Below, in pieces: positions 47,559-57,628 of a stretch of DNA of 58,212 nt. Under the pieces are notes generated by a model that worked only from the letters and a program-made list of their open reading frames with translations, was not told the origin of the DNA and made no database searches. Each line of letters opens with the position of its first letter. Within the stretch, counting starts at the first letter, position 1. Made by a program: the position numbers and the translations under genes. Source of the DNA: Alphaproteobacteria bacterium. Lineage in GTDB: Bacteria > Pseudomonadota > Alphaproteobacteria > Micropepsales > Micropepsaceae. The stretch covers positions 1-58,212 of the forward strand of contig JANYAR010000134.1 of NCBI GenBank assembly GCA_025361185.1. Reading direction: 5' to 3'.

Positions 47559-48997
47559 GACGCGGCCCTTGACGTGGGTTTGGCATCGCGGGGCAATTTG
47601 GCGACCGATGCGCGAAAGGCGTCGCCGCGCTGTTCGAAATCCTTGAACTGATCGTAGGACGCACAGGCCGGCGACAGCAGAACAACCGGCGCGGATACGG
47701 CAGAGACCGCGGCATCGGCGGCGGCGCGGGCGACGGCCGCCTCCAGCACCCCGGCCATGTCATACGGCACCTTGCCGTCCAATGTACGGGCGAACTGGGG
47801 AGCGGCCTCGCCGATCAGATAGGCCTTGCGGATGCGCGAAAAGAAACCGGACAAGCTCTCAATCCCGCCGTCCTTGGGTTTGCCGCCCGCGATCCAGAAA
47901 ATATCGGGATAGACCGCCAGGGCGCGCGCCGTGGCGTCGGCGTTGGTGGCCTTGGAGTCATTGATGAACACGGTCTTGCCGATATGGCCGACATCTTCCA
48001 TGCGATGGGCGAGGCCCGGGAAACTGGCGATGGCCGCCGCGATGGCTTTGGTATCGGCGATGAAGGGGCGCACCGCGCCATAGGCCAGAGCCGCATTCTG
48101 CCAATTGTGCGCACCTAGCAGATGGGGCGCGGCGGCCATATCCATGACCTTGATCGCATGCGCGCCGGTTGCGTCATAAAGCGCCCCGTCCACCACGAAG
48201 ACACCACGGCCCAGAATCTTGCCCACCGAGACGGGAAAGGACTGGGCGCCACCCGATGCCGACAATTGGGTGAAGACGGCGGAGGAATGACGGTCATCCA
48301 CCCCGATCACCACCTGGCCGTCTCGTGCCGTCTGACGCATCAACCGCGCCTTGATGGCGGCATAATTTTCCATCGACCCGTGGCGGTCGATATGATCGGG
48401 CGACAGATTGGAGAGCACGCCGACATCCGGCCGCAACCCCGGCGACAGATCGATCTGGAAACTGGACATTTCCAGCACATAGATGATCTTGGCCCCACTT
48501 TTATGGGAGAGGGGCGGCAACAATTCCAGCACCGACTTGCCGATATTGCCGCCGATCTGGGCGTTGAATCCGCAATGATTCAATATATGTCCCACCAGCG
48601 CAGTGGTGGTGGACTTGCCGTTGGTGCCGGTGATGGCAATGACCGGGGCCTTGCCAGGCTGATCGGCATGGCTGCGAATTTCATGGGCAAACAATTCGAC
48701 GTCGCCGATAACCGGCACGCGCGCGCGGTTGGCATGTTCCACCACACCGTGCGGCTTGGGATGGGTGAGCGGCACGCCGGGCGACAGGATAAGCGCGGAG
48801 ATAGCCTCCCATGGCCATTCGCGCCAAGGCATCAGTTCCGCGCCTTCCTGCCCGCCCAGATCGCGCGCCGTGCTGCTGTCGTCCCAGGCGATGACCTTGG
48901 TGCCACCCGCCACCAAGGCGCGCACCGCACCCAGCCCGGTGCGGGCCAGGCCGAAGACGGCGACGGTTTTATTGGCAAAGGCGCGGCTGGGAATCAT
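47555..48997 (-). CDS. murD: UDP-N-acetylmuramoylalanine-D-glutamate ligase
   Basis: 480 residues. P-loop GTNGKSTTTALVGHIL, ELSSFQ region (LEMSSFQIDLSPGLRPDVGVLSN), the histidine motif DHIDRHGSM and NDSKATNADATARAL are present; N-terminal domain opens VAVFGLARTGLGAVRAL. Adds D-glutamate. Starts 4 nt after the mraY stop. Confidence 0.97.
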   Translation of the reverse strand: MIPSRAFANKTVAVFGLARTGLGAVRALVAGGTKVIAWDDSSTARDLGGQEGAELMPWREWPWEAISALILSPGVPLTHPKPHGVVEHANRARVPVIGDVELFAHEIRSHADQPGKAPVIAITGTNGKSTTTALVGHILNHCGFNAQIGGNIGKSVLELLPPLSHKSGAKIIYVLEMSSFQIDLSPGLRPDVGVLSNLSPDHIDRHGSMENYAAIKARLMRQTARDGQVVIGVDDRHSSAVFTQLSASGGAQSFPVSVGKILGRGVFVVDGALYDATGAHAIKVMDMAAAPHLLGAHNWQNAALAYGAVRPFIADTKAIAAAIASFPGLAHRMEDVGHIGKTVFINDSKATNADATARALAVYPDIFWIAGGKPKDGGIESLSGFFSRIRKAYLIGEAAPQFARTLDGKVPYDMAGVLEAAVARAAADAAVSAVSAPVVLLSPACASYDQFKDFEQRGDAFRASVAKLPRDAKPTSRAAS

Positions 48998-49001
48998 CGC
49001 C

Positions 49002-50093
49002 TCACCGCAGTTTCAAGGTTGCGAGGCCGAGCAGCGCCAACACCACCGCCACGATCCAGAAGCGGATCACGATGGTGGGTTCTGTCCAACCCAATTGTTC
49101 ATAATGATGATGGATGGGCGCCATCCGAAATACCCGCTTGCCGGTGAGCTTGAAGGAGATCACCTGCACTACGACTGAGACCGTCTCGACAACAAAGAGT
49201 CCGCCGACCAAACCCAGCACGATCTCGTGCTTGACGACCACCGCCACCACGCCCAGCGCGCCGCCCAGCGGCAGCGAACCGGTATCGCCCATGAAGATGG
49301 CGGCAGGCGGTGCATTGTACCAAAGAAAACCCAGGCCGGCGCCAACCAGCGCCGCCAGGAACACCGCCAGCTCGCCGGAATACTCGACATAGGGAATCTG
49401 CAGATAGGCGGAGAATCTCTCATTGCCCACCAGGTAGACAATCAAGGTGAAGGTTGCCGCCGCGATCATCACCGGCACGATGGCCAGCCCATCCAGCCCA
49501 TCGGTGAAGTTCACGGCATTGGCCGCGCCTGCTATAACGAAAATCCCTACCGCCAGAAAAAACAGGCCCAGCGGCAACAGCGCCGTCTTGATAAAGGGAA
49601 CCGCCAGCACACCCGACAAAGACGGACCCTGTGACTGCATGATCAACCAAGTGGCGAAACCGGCCACCGTGAATTCGATCAACAGCCGCGAGCCGCTGGA
49701 CAGACCATCGGAGGTGCGCTTGGTCACCTTGTAATAGTCGTCAAGGAATCCCAGCAGCCCATAGGCCACCGTCACCAGCAATGCCATCCAGACATAGCGA
49801 TTGGAGGGACTGGCCCAGAGCAGGGTGGAACAGATCCAGGGGATCAGGATCAGCAGGCCGCCCATGGTTGGCGTGCCGGCCTTTTCAATAATATGGCGTT
49901 GGGGGCCATCGCTGCGGATCGGCTGGCCCTTGCCCTGCTTCACCTTCAGCCAGCGGATCAGCATGGGATTGATCAGGAAGGCGATCAGCAGCGCCGTCAC
50001 CACCGCCGCGCCCGAACGGAAGGTGAGGTATTTGAACAGGCGGAAGAAGGCCAGCTGGTCGGTATGGGTCAGGAGCGACAGGTAGTAGAGCAT
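49002..50093 (-). CDS. mraY: Phospho-N-acetylmuramoyl-pentapeptide transferase
   Basis: 363 residues from [10 protein letters not shown] (50093); the longer frame lies inside murF. Ten membrane helices. It moves phospho-MurNAc-pentapeptide to undecaprenyl phosphate (lipid I). Catalytic aspartates sit in [10 protein letters not shown] and [23 protein letters not shown] and [12 protein letters not shown] (the HHH motif) are intact. Starts 2 nt after the murF stop. Confidence 0.97.
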   Translation of the reverse strand: MLYYLSLLTHTDQLAFFRLFKYLTFRSGAAVVTALLIAFLINPMLIRWLKVKQGKGQPIRSDGPQRHIIEKAGTPTMGGLLILIPWICSTLLWASPSNRYVWMALLVTVAYGLLGFLDDYYKVTKRTSDGLSSGSRLLIEFTVAGFATWLIMQSQGPSLSGVLAVPFIKTALLPLGLFFLAVGIFVIAGAANAVNFTDGLDGLAIVPVMIAAATFTLIVYLVGNERFSAYLQIPYVEYSGELAVFLAALVGAGLGFLWYNAPPAAIFMGDTGSLPLGGALGVVAVVVKHEIVLGLVGGLFVVETVSVVVQVISFKLTGKRVFRMAPIHHHYEQLGWTEPTIVIRFWIVAVVLALLGLATLKLR

Positions 50094-50095
50094 TT

Positions 50096-51463
50096 TTAGG
50101 CGACAGCTCCCTTTGTTTCCCGGGCCTTCAGCGCATCGACAATCACGGACATCTTTGCGCCGTTGGAACCTTTCACCAGCACCGTGTCGCCGGCCTTCAG
50201 CGCCGCCAGCACTTGCGGCATCAACAAAACGGAGCTTTCGGCATAGGCGCCCCGGCGCACCGGCGGCAGCACATCCCACAAGGCCTTCATCTGCGTGCCG
50301 CTGGCGAAAACCATGTCCACCTTGTTGGCGCTGATCGGCGCGGCCAAGCCGGCATGATGGTCCGCGGCGCCCTCGCCCATTTCCAGCATGTCGCCCAGAA
50401 CCGCAATCCTGCGCCCCTTTGCGTCTGCCAAAAGCGCGAGCGCGGCAGCCATCGAGGCGGGATTGGCGTTGTAGCTTTCGTCAATCACCTGGATGCCGCC
50501 CGCCGCAAAGCGCGCGCCGCGGCCTTTCAGCGCCGTGAAATTCTTCAAGGCCGCCGCGGCGTTCAGCACATCGCCGTCCGCCAAGGCTACCGCCGCCAGC
50601 GCGCCCACGACATTGCGCGCAATATGGGCGCCGGGCGCGCCAACGATACAATCCACCGCCCGGCCCAAAATGTCGGCCTTCACCCGCATGCCTTCGCCGT
50701 CGGGCGCAAAGGACACAAGCCTGGCGTCGCCGCTGGAGCCGAAGCTGACGATGCGGGAAACCTGGGCCTGCCTGGCGCGGGCTTTCAGGCGTTCGGCGTA
50801 GGGGCTGTCGGAGGGTATCAGCGCCGCGCCGCCGGGCATCAGGCCTTCAAAAATTTCCGACTTGGCGTCGGCAATCGCTTCGCAGGTTCCGAAGAATTCC
50901 AGATGGGCTGGGGCGATGGTGGTGATCAGCGCCACATGCGGCTTTACCAAAGACACCAGGTTCCTGAGCTCACCGAAATGGTTCATGCCCACTTCGAAAA
51001 TGCCGTATTCGGCGTCACGCGGCAGCAAGGCTAGGCTGAGCGGCACGCCCCAGTGATTGTTGTAGGACGCGGCGCTAGCGTGGGTACGCCCCAGCGCATC
51101 GCACGCCAGGCGAAGAATTTCCTTGGTCGTGGTCTTTCCCGCGCTGCCCGTGACCGCCAAAATCCTGGCATTGCTGCGGGCACGCGCGGCGCGCGCCAGA
51201 TCTTCCAGTCCGCGCTGGGTGTGGCCTACCGTCAGCAATGGTCCCGGCACGTCGGATGTGTGCGCCACCATCGCCGCGCCGGCCTTGGCATCGAAGGCCG
51301 CGCGCACATAATTGTGGCCATCCCGGTTGTCGCCCTGAAGCGCCACGAACAAGTCGCCCTCTTTCAAGGTGCGGGTGTCGATCGAAATGCCATTCACACT
51401 GAAAGCGCGGCTGGCCTGTCCGCACGTGGCCGCTTCGGCTTCGGTGGAGGTCCACAGCGTCAT
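50096..51463 (-). CDS. murF: UDP-MurNAc-tripeptide-D-alanyl-D-alanine ligase
   Basis: 455 residues. P-loop [48 protein letters not shown] and ending domain [10 protein letters not shown] identify the family. Adds D-Ala-D-Ala to the tripeptide. The N-terminal [18 protein letters not shown] is the uridine-binding part. Overlaps murE by 4 nt. Confidence 0.97.
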   Translation of the reverse strand: MTLWTSTEAEAATCGQASRAFSVNGISIDTRTLKEGDLFVALQGDNRDGHNYVRAAFDAKAGAAMVAHTSDVPGPLLTVGHTQRGLEDLARAARARSNARILAVTGSAGKTTTKEILRLACDALGRTHASAASYNNHWGVPLSLALLPRDAEYGIFEVGMNHFGELRNLVSLVKPHVALITTIAPAHLEFFGTCEAIADAKSEIFEGLMPGGAALIPSDSPYAERLKARARQAQVSRIVSFGSSGDARLVSFAPDGEGMRVKADILGRAVDCIVGAPGAHIARNVVGALAAVALADGDVLNAAAALKNFTALKGRGARFAAGGIQVIDESYNANPASMAAALALLADAKGRRIAVLGDMLEMGEGAADHHAGLAAPISANKVDMVFASGTQMKALWDVLPPVRRGAYAESSVLLMPQVLAALKAGDTVLVKGSNGAKMSVIVDALKARETKGAVA

Positions 51464-52950
51464 GCCGCGCGCCCTCCTGCCGCCATGGCCGCGTCAATCG
51501 CCTGCTCGCGATCCGAGAAGGGATAAACCTCGCCTTTGACATATTGGCCGGTCTCGTGCCCCTTGCCGGCGAGCACCAGCACGTCGCCCCGGCCCAGCGC
51601 CGCCACCGCGGCGCCAATGGCTTCGGCCCTGTCGCCGATTTCGCGTGCGCCTTTGGCGGCGGCCAGGATCTCGCCGCGGATGGTCGCGGGATCTTCGCTG
51701 CGGGGATTGTCGTCGGTGATGATGACATCGTCGGCCAGTTTCACGGCGATGGCGCCCATCAAGGGACGCTTGCCCTTGTCGCGGTCGCCGCCACAGCCGA
51801 ACACGACATGCAATTTTCCCGAGGTGTGGGGGCGCAGCGCCTGCAGCACCTTTTCCAGCGAGTCCGGGGTGTGGGCGTAATCGACATAGATGGGTGCGCC
51901 GGATTTGGCGAAGGCCACCTTCTCCATGCGGCCGGGCGCGCCTTTGAGATGTTCCAACGCCGCAAAGACCTTGTTCGGGTTTTCGCCGAGCCCGATGGCC
52001 AGGCCCGCCGCGACCAAGGCATTCGAAGTCTGGAAGTCGCCGGCCAGCGGCAATACCAGATGATGGATTTTTCCGGCATGGCGCAGGGTCAACTCCTGGG
52101 TGCCGCCCTGATCCTCCCGGCGATCCAGATGGATGGTCTCGCCCTTGCGGCCCACCGTGATCAGGACAAGACCGCGCGCCCTGGCCGCGTCGATGAAACG
52201 TTCGGCATGCGCGGCATCGGCATTGACCACCGCCACGCCGCCATCCTTCACCACATCGGTGAACAACCGCAGCTTGGCGGTGAGGTAATCCTCGAAGGTC
52301 GCGTGGTAATCCATATGGTCGCGGGTGATGTTGGTGAAACCGCAGCCCGCGATCGTTACCCCGTCCAGCCGGTGCTGATCCAAGCCATGGCTGGAGGCCT
52401 CGATGGCCAGATGGTCGACGCCGTCCTGTTTGAGCTGCGCCAGCAGTTGATGAATTTCCACCGGATCGGGCGTGGTGTGGGACAGCGGCACGCTGCCCTT
52501 GGGTCCGATCATGCCGACGGTTCCCAGGCTGGCGGCGGGCTTGCCCAATGAAGTCCAGATTTCGCGCAGGAAGGCGACGATGGAAGATTTGCCCTTGGTG
52601 CCGGTGACGGCGGCGACGGTTTCGGGCTGGCCGGAAAAGAACGCCGCCGCATAGCGCGCCAACCCGGCGCGTGGATTGTCGTCCGCAATAAAGCGCACGC
52701 CAAGTGCGGCAACCTGATCGGCGATCGCGGGCGCGCCCAACACCGCCACCGCGCCTCTGGACACGGCGTCTTTCAAGAAATGCGCACCGTCGGTCTTTGT
52801 GCCCGCCAGCGCGGCGAACAGATAGCCCGGTTTGACCTTGCGGCTGTCGCTGGCCAAACCGGTCAATCCAAGCCCGGTTAAATCTTTCATACCCAACATG
52901 GTGGCGTTTCTCGCCTTATGACCCAGGGTAGAATCCGAATGTGGCGTCAT
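51460..52950 (-). CDS. murE: UDP-MurNAc-L-Ala-D-Glu:meso-DAP ligase
   Basis: 496 residues. P-loop GTKGKSSIVAFLREI (lysine present), TTPDPVEIHQLLAQL, EASSHGLDQHRLDG and DHMDYHATFEDY are intact. The specificity motif DNPR (in TDDNPRSEDP) marks the meso-diaminopimelate-adding type, fitting a Gram-negative wall. ATG 52950 shares a base with the ftsI stop (TAATG); the inner MLGMKDLTGLGL is a possible alternative start. Confidence 0.97.
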   Translation of the reverse strand: MTPHSDSTLGHKARNATMLGMKDLTGLGLTGLASDSRKVKPGYLFAALAGTKTDGAHFLKDAVSRGAVAVLGAPAIADQVAALGVRFIADDNPRAGLARYAAAFFSGQPETVAAVTGTKGKSSIVAFLREIWTSLGKPAASLGTVGMIGPKGSVPLSHTTPDPVEIHQLLAQLKQDGVDHLAIEASSHGLDQHRLDGVTIAGCGFTNITRDHMDYHATFEDYLTAKLRLFTDVVKDGGVAVVNADAAHAERFIDAARARGLVLITVGRKGETIHLDRREDQGGTQELTLRHAGKIHHLVLPLAGDFQTSNALVAAGLAIGLGENPNKVFAALEHLKGAPGRMEKVAFAKSGAPIYVDYAHTPDSLEKVLQALRPHTSGKLHVVFGCGGDRDKGKRPLMGAIAVKLADDVIITDDNPRSEDPATIRGEILAAAKGAREIGDRAEAIGAAVAALGRGDVLVLAGKGHETGQYVKGEVYPFSDREQAIDAAMAAGGRAA

Positions 52951-54569
52951 TAGGTATTACCGCCCGAGGCCAGTTTGGTGGGCGGGGCAATGTTGGGCAC
53001 GCCGAGCAGAGGCGCGATGCGCTGGATGATCCGCCCCGCCATGGGGGCCGCGGTATAGCCGGCCAGGGCAAAGCCGCCGGTTTGCTTGGTGCCGTGCGGC
53101 TGGTCCAGGATAACGAACACAATGTAGCGCGGATCGTGCACCGGAAAGACGGCGCAGAAGCTGGTGCGCAAGGCATGGGGGATATAGCGGCCATGCGGGC
53201 CCGGCACCTGGGCCGAGCCGGTCTTGCCGCCCACGTCATAGCCGGGAACATCGGCCTTACGTCCGGTGCCGTCGGTCACGACATAGCGCAGCAGGTCGCG
53301 CATCTGCTCGCTGGTTTGCGGTTTGATGACCTGCTCGCCGCGAAGGTCGGTGGCCGTCTGTTTGAGGAAGGTGGGCGTGATGCGCCGGCCGCCATTCACC
53401 ACCGACGCCGCGGCCGCGGCAAAACTGAGCGGCGAGACCGAGATGCCCTGGCCAAAGCCCACGGTGGCGGTTTCGATCTGGCCCCAAAAAGTGTTGGGGT
53501 ACAGTGCGGGATAAAGCGGACGGGCGGTTTCCGGCAGCTCGGTCTGCACCGGTTTGAGCAGCCCCATGGTGGTGAGGAATTGACGCTGGCGGGTGGGCCC
53601 TGAGCGCAGCGCGATCTGCGCCGTGCCGATATTGGAGGATTGCGCCAGCACATCGCGCCCCAAAAGGGTGGCCGGCATGTGTTCGGCTTCGTGGATCGTG
53701 TACTTGCCGACCTTGTAGCCCTGACCGATATTGAAAACCTCATCCAGATGCATGGTGTGGTCTTCAAAGGCCAGCGCGAAACTGAAAATCTTGAACACCG
53801 AACCCAGTTCATAGACATCCTGCGCCATGAGGTTGCGCGCGGAATCTCCGTCCGGCAGATGGCGCTGGTTGGGATCGAAATTGGGCAGCGACACCATGCC
53901 CAGCACTTCGCCGGTCCTGACGTCCATCACCACGCCGCCGGCGGCATGCGCCGTGAAGGTCTGGCGCGCCGCCTCCACTTCATGCGCCAGGATATATTGC
54001 ACCCGCATGTCGATGGAGGTGGCGACCTTGCCGCCCGCGGCGGCGTGGATCTGGTTCTGCAGGCCCAGCTCCAGCCCGCTGACGCCATTATTGTCCGGAT
54101 CGGTGACGCCCAAGACCTGCGCGGCATTGCGGCCATCGGGATAGTAGCGTTTGCCGCCGGGTTCGAACTCCAGGCCCGGCAGGCCCAGATGCATCACCTT
54201 GGCCTCGGTGTCAGGCGTGATCTGGCGGGCGATCAGCACATAGGGATGCTTGGTATTGTTGAAGCCGGCGAGCAGGCGATGTTCATCTGCGCCGGTGGCC
54301 AGCGCCAGGTCGCGCGCCGCCTGCCCCTTGTCCCAAAAGACATGCGGGCGCGCGTAAAGATCCTTCACCGGCAGATCGCGCGCCAGGAGTTCGCCATTAC
54401 GGTCGGTGAGGTCGGCGCGGGCGGTCACTATGGCCGCGGCATGGCCATTGCTCGGCGATTTCAGAAGCGTGACATGAACAAGGCGGATTCCCACCAGCGC
54501 GAAAGCGGCAATGCACAGAACCGCTCCGATAATAATGCGCCGCTGAAAGACAGTGGTGGCCTCGTTCAT
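52950..54569 (-). CDS. ftsI: Septal transpeptidase FtsI (PBP3)
   Basis: 539 residues from MNEATTVFQRR (54569); the longer frame upstream overlaps ftsL and is rejected. One membrane helix (IIIGAVLCIAAFALVGIRLV), then the pedestal domain and the transpeptidase domain with S-V-F-K (nucleophile serine), SSN and KTG in VGGKTGSAQ. It cross-links septal peptidoglycan with FtsW. Confidence 0.97.
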   Translation of the reverse strand: MNEATTVFQRRIIIGAVLCIAAFALVGIRLVHVTLLKSPSNGHAAAIVTARADLTDRNGELLARDLPVKDLYARPHVFWDKGQAARDLALATGADEHRLLAGFNNTKHPYVLIARQITPDTEAKVMHLGLPGLEFEPGGKRYYPDGRNAAQVLGVTDPDNNGVSGLELGLQNQIHAAAGGKVATSIDMRVQYILAHEVEAARQTFTAHAAGGVVMDVRTGEVLGMVSLPNFDPNQRHLPDGDSARNLMAQDVYELGSVFKIFSFALAFEDHTMHLDEVFNIGQGYKVGKYTIHEAEHMPATLLGRDVLAQSSNIGTAQIALRSGPTRQRQFLTTMGLLKPVQTELPETARPLYPALYPNTFWGQIETATVGFGQGISVSPLSFAAAAASVVNGGRRITPTFLKQTATDLRGEQVIKPQTSEQMRDLLRYVVTDGTGRKADVPGYDVGGKTGSAQVPGPHGRYIPHALRTSFCAVFPVHDPRYIVFVILDQPHGTKQTGGFALAGYTAAPMAGRIIQRIAPLLGVPNIAPPTKLASGGNT

Positions 54570-54573
54570 ATCC

Positions 54574-54954
54574 TCACATATTGGGGCTGGGTTGGCCGGA
54601 ATCGGGCACCGGCGCGGCGGCCGGGACCTGGGCGCTGGCGTTATGCACCGGCGTGTTGCCCAGCGGCACCGGATCGGCGCCGCGGCGCGGCAGCTGCTCG
54701 AAGGAAGAGAGCTGCACCGAAGCGCTGTCGGCCATGCCCAGCCTGGATTGCGCCAGCTGCTGCACGCGTTCAGGCGAAGCGACATGCTGCCATTCGGTTT
54801 CCAGCACACCGATGGCGCCGCGTTCCCGGGCAATCTGCGTAGTGACCTGGCCCAACTGCATATGGGCGACACGGGTCTTTTCCGACACGTGATAGAGCGC
54901 CAGGATCGCGAAACCCATTAACGCCACGCAGAAGAAGTTCAGGATACGAATCAT
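54574..54954 (-). CDS. ftsL: Cell division protein FtsL
   Basis: 126 residues. Short cytoplasmic start, one membrane helix (ILNFFCVALMGFAILALYHV), a coiled coil with heptads (HMQLGQVTTQIARERGAIGVLE) and a proline-rich tail. Position between rsmH and ftsI and this layout identify it; sequence alone is poorly conserved. It starts 9 nt after the rsmH stop and ends 4 nt before ftsI. Confidence 0.9.
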   Translation of the reverse strand: MIRILNFFCVALMGFAILALYHVSEKTRVAHMQLGQVTTQIARERGAIGVLETEWQHVASPERVQQLAQSRLGMADSASVQLSSFEQLPRRGADPVPLGNTPVHNASAQVPAAAPVPDSGQPSPNM

Positions 54955-54963
54955 GTGTATCTC

Positions 54964-55893
54964 CTATGCCGCCAGTTTGATGCCGGCGCGCAACTTGGCG
55001 GACCGGGCCCGAGGGTTATCGCTGAGTTCCTGCGCCGACGGCGTGCGCCGGGTGAGAAGCTGAAAGACGGGAGCGCGCGCGGACGCATCCACAGGCGCAT
55101 GGCGCGAGGCGCGCGGCGCGGTGGTGGAACGTTCGGCGAGGAAACGCTTGACGATGCGGTCTTCCAGGCTATGAAACGAGACCACCACCAGGCGGCCCTG
55201 GGGATTGAGGATATTCAGCGCCGCATCCAGGCCGCGCTCCAGCTCGCCCAGTTCGTCATTCACATGAATGCGCAGCGCCTGAAAGGTGCGTGTGGCGGGA
55301 TGGATCGCAAAACGCAGGGCGGCGGGCCCCTGCGCTTGCGACACGATCGCCGCCAGTTGCGCGGTGCCGGTGATGGGGCGCGCGGCGATGATGGCGCGCG
55401 CGATACGCCGTGCATTCTTTTCCTCGCCGTAACGCGAGATGGTCAGACTCAAAGTGCGTTCGTCGGTGGTATTGACGAAATCGGCAGCACTTTCGCCGGA
55501 AAGACTCATGCGCATGTCCAACGGGCCGTCTTCGCGGAAGGAGAAACCACGCGCCGGCTGGTCGAACTGAAAGGAGGAAACGCCAAGATCCAGCACGACT
55601 CCATCCATTCCTTTGGCGTCGGTGCCTTGGATGTATTCGTCCATGCGGGAAAATTCGCCCTGCACCAGAGTCAGCCGGCCGCCGAACCGTTCGACCAGGG
55701 CCTGGCCGCGCGCGATTGCCGCGGGATCGCGGTCGATGCCCAGCACGCGGCAGTCGGCGGCTTCCAGAATGGCGCTGGCATAGCCACCACCGCCAAAGGT
55801 CCCATCGACATAATTCGCGCCATCGCGCGGCGCCAAGGCTTCCAGAACTTCCGGCAGCATCACGGGGACATGTTGATTCTTGGGGCCGGTCAT
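54964..55893 (-). CDS. rsmH: 16S rRNA (cytosine-1402-N4) methyltransferase
   Basis: 309 residues. HVPVMLPEVLEAL opens it, then the SAM loop YVDGTFGGGGYASAIL, GIDRDPAAI, and DGVVLDLGVSSFQFDQPARGFSF, which is the family signature. End: LVVVSFHSLEDRIVKRFL. It fine-tunes the ribosomal P site. Overlaps mraZ by 4 nt. Confidence 0.98.
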   Translation of the reverse strand: MTGPKNQHVPVMLPEVLEALAPRDGANYVDGTFGGGGYASAILEAADCRVLGIDRDPAAIARGQALVERFGGRLTLVQGEFSRMDEYIQGTDAKGMDGVVLDLGVSSFQFDQPARGFSFREDGPLDMRMSLSGESAADFVNTTDERTLSLTISRYGEEKNARRIARAIIAARPITGTAQLAAIVSQAQGPAALRFAIHPATRTFQALRIHVNDELGELERGLDAALNILNPQGRLVVVSFHSLEDRIVKRFLAERSTTAPRASRHAPVDASARAPVFQLLTRRTPSAQELSDNPRARSAKLRAGIKLAA

Positions 55894-56360
55894 GACGCCT
55901 CCCCGTTGCGGGCGCGTTCCATTTTCGCCTTCACCCGCGCAATCGCTTCCGCCTCGATGGGGGCATAGCGTTCGACATCCCAGATCTGGAACTTCTGCGC
56001 CTTGCCGACAAAGACGATTTTGTCCTTCAGCCCCGCATGTTCGATCATCGCGTCGGGAATGCGCACGCGGCCATTCTCATCGATCGGCAGCGACTGGGTG
56101 CGCGCGATCAGCGCGGTGGCTTCGTCATCGAAGCTGGCGGAGAAGAACGGATCCTGGTTCGCCAGCCGCGCAGTAATGCGGTCCAGCAGGTCCTGGCCGA
56201 AGGCATCCAGCGCCGGATCGATGAAACTGGGGCAGACATAGACGCCGGTGGTGTTCTGCGCGACCAAGAGGTGGCGATGGGTCGCGGGAATGCAGACCCG
56301 CCCCTTGCTATCGAGCGAGCCTGGGACCGTCGAAATGAACGGCTGGACCAACCCGGTCAT
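55890..56360 (-). CDS. mraZ: Transcriptional regulator MraZ
   Basis: 156 residues with two SpoVT/AbrB-like halves (about 8-55 and 80-125): STVPGSLDSKGRVCIPATHR and TQSLPIDENGRVRIPDAM share the DxKGRv.iP loop. MraZ forms a ring and represses its own promoter in other bacteria. Its operator repeats are visible upstream (56440-56464). First gene of the dcw operon. Confidence 0.96.
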   Translation of the reverse strand: MTGLVQPFISTVPGSLDSKGRVCIPATHRHLLVAQNTTGVYVCPSFIDPALDAFGQDLLDRITARLANQDPFFSASFDDEATALIARTQSLPIDENGRVRIPDAMIEHAGLKDKIVFVGKAQKFQIWDVERYAPIEAEAIARVKAKMERARNGEAS

Positions 56361-56439
56361 CGCCCCTGATACCCCCTAGCCCCGAAGGCCTTTCGCGCAG
56401 CCGGAGGAGGCGCGCGGTCAGGCGGGCCACAGGGACCCT

Positions 56440-56464
56440 TGGGACAACATGGGATATCATGGGA
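56440..56464 (-). promoter_or_regulatory. MraZ operator (three TGGGA repeats)
   Basis: TGGGA occurs at 56440-56444, 56450-56454 and 56460-56464 on the plus strand, each separated by exactly 5 nt. This matches the known MraZ target (TGGGN repeats with 5-nt spacers). The site lies 80-104 nt before the mraZ start and overlaps the likely -10 region. Confidence 0.8.
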
Positions 56465-56480
56465 TAAAGCGGCCCGTCAA
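56451..56480 (-). promoter_or_regulatory. Candidate dcw (mraZ) promoter
   Basis: TTGACG on the minus strand (56480-56475) is a good -35. A -10 16-18 nt on would be GATATC, ATATCC or TATCCC, none ideal; all fall in the MraZ repeats, as expected for repression by MraZ. Confidence 0.45.
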
Positions 56481-56484
56481 ACAA

Positions 56485-56510
56485 AAAACCCAAATATTTG
56501 AGGGGCTTGT
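56485..56510 (-). terminator. Weak terminator-like hairpin upstream of the dcw promoter
   Basis: On the minus strand CTCAA-ATAT-TTGGG is followed by TTTTTTG. It could shield the dcw promoter from transcripts coming from the right, or end a short transcript from the LexA-box region. The stem is short and contains a G-T pair. Confidence 0.35.
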
Positions 56511-56554
56511 CTAGTATCGTTAACCTTTTGGGGCCCTAGCAGTGGAGTCCAGAA

Positions 56555-56569
56555 GAACGATTAATGAAC
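56555..56569. promoter_or_regulatory. Candidate LexA (SOS) box between mraZ and the GLYR gene
   Basis: GAAC-GATTAAT-GAAC, or GTTC-ATTAATC-GTTC on the minus strand. It fits the alphaproteobacterial LexA site and shares the AATCGTTC end with the box before the helicase gene. It lies 75 nt upstream of the likely dcw -35 and 190 nt before the plus-strand gene. The inverted ATCGTTAAC (56517-56525) and GTTAACGAT (56602-56610) flank it. Confidence 0.5.
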
Positions 56570-56758
56570 GTGGTAAGAATGTGGTCAGACGGGTAAACAG
56601 ACCGTTAACGATTGAGCGAGCCATGCAACCGGAAATTGCGGCCCGGTTCGCCCAGTCCAAGGCCGTCCTGACCACGACCTCCGGATGATTCGCTGCGGCA
56701 TCTGGACATCACCGCGCCGATGCGGACTCTGCCAGCCGGACAAAACAGGGATCATGGA

Positions 56759-57628
56759 ATGAAAATCGGATTTATCGGCCTGGGCCGCATGGGCCACCAT
56801 GTCGCGGCGAACCTGCTCAAGGCAGGCCACGGCGTGACGGTGTGGAACCGCAGCCCGGAGCCGGTGCAGGCTCTGGTCGCCAAAGGCGCGACGGCCGCCC
56901 AGTCACCGCAAGACGCACTGCAGGGCGATGCGGTGTTTTCCATGCTGTCCAACGATTCTGTGATGCGTGATGTCGGGCTGGCGGGCCCGCTGCTGGAAAA
57001 GGCCGCCAAGGGCCTGATCCATGTGAATCTGGCGACCATCTCGGTCGGCTTTGCGAAAGAACTGGCGGCGGCGCATGCTAAGGCGGGCCTTGGCTATATT
57101 TCCGCGCCGGTGTTCGGCCGTCCCGAAATGGCGGAATCCGCGCAGCTGGTGCTGGTGGCGGGCGGCGATGCGGCTTCGCTTGCGACCATGCAGCCGGTGT
57201 TCGACAAGATCGGCGCCCGCACTGTAGCGCTGGATGCGCCCGAGAAAGCCAATCTGTTCAAGATCGCGGGCAATTTCATGATCGCGGCCGAACTGGAATC
57301 CATTGGCGAGTCTTTCGCGCTGCTGCGCAAGGGCGGGGTGGATCCGGCGCTGTTTCATGACGTGTTGAGTGGCCGGCTGTTCACCGGCGCGGTGTTCAAG
57401 AATTACGGCGCCATGATTTTGAACCGGCAATATGAACCGGCAGGCTTCGCGCTCACCTTGGGATTGAAGGACGTCAACCTGGCGCGCGCCGCCGCCGAAG
57501 GCCTGGGCGTGGCCATGCCCACCGCCGAACTGCTCAAGAAACAGTATGACGACGCGGTGAGCTGGGGCTGGCAGGACAAGGACTGGGCCGCCATCGGCGA
57601 AGTCTCGGCCAAGAAGGCAGGGGTTTGA
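56759..57628 (+). CDS. NAD(P)-dependent beta-hydroxyacid dehydrogenase family (GLYR-like) protein
   Basis: 289 residues from ATG 56759 (MKIGFIGLGRMG). NAD(P) motif GFIGLGRMGHHVA and WNRSPEPVQ (an arginine after the second strand suggests NADPH). The C-terminal helical domain carries the catalytic lysine in KIAGNFMIAAELESIGES. The family includes 3-hydroxyisobutyrate dehydrogenase and glyoxylate or succinic semialdehyde reductases. The substrate loop is not diagnostic. Overlaps the DUF1810 gene by 4 nt. Confidence 0.92.
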   Translation: MKIGFIGLGRMGHHVAANLLKAGHGVTVWNRSPEPVQALVAKGATAAQSPQDALQGDAVFSMLSNDSVMRDVGLAGPLLEKAAKGLIHVNLATISVGFAKELAAAHAKAGLGYISAPVFGRPEMAESAQLVLVAGGDAASLATMQPVFDKIGARTVALDAPEKANLFKIAGNFMIAAELESIGESFALLRKGGVDPALFHDVLSGRLFTGAVFKNYGAMILNRQYEPAGFALTLGLKDVNLARAAAEGLGVAMPTAELLKKQYDDAVSWGWQDKDWAAIGEVSAKKAGV

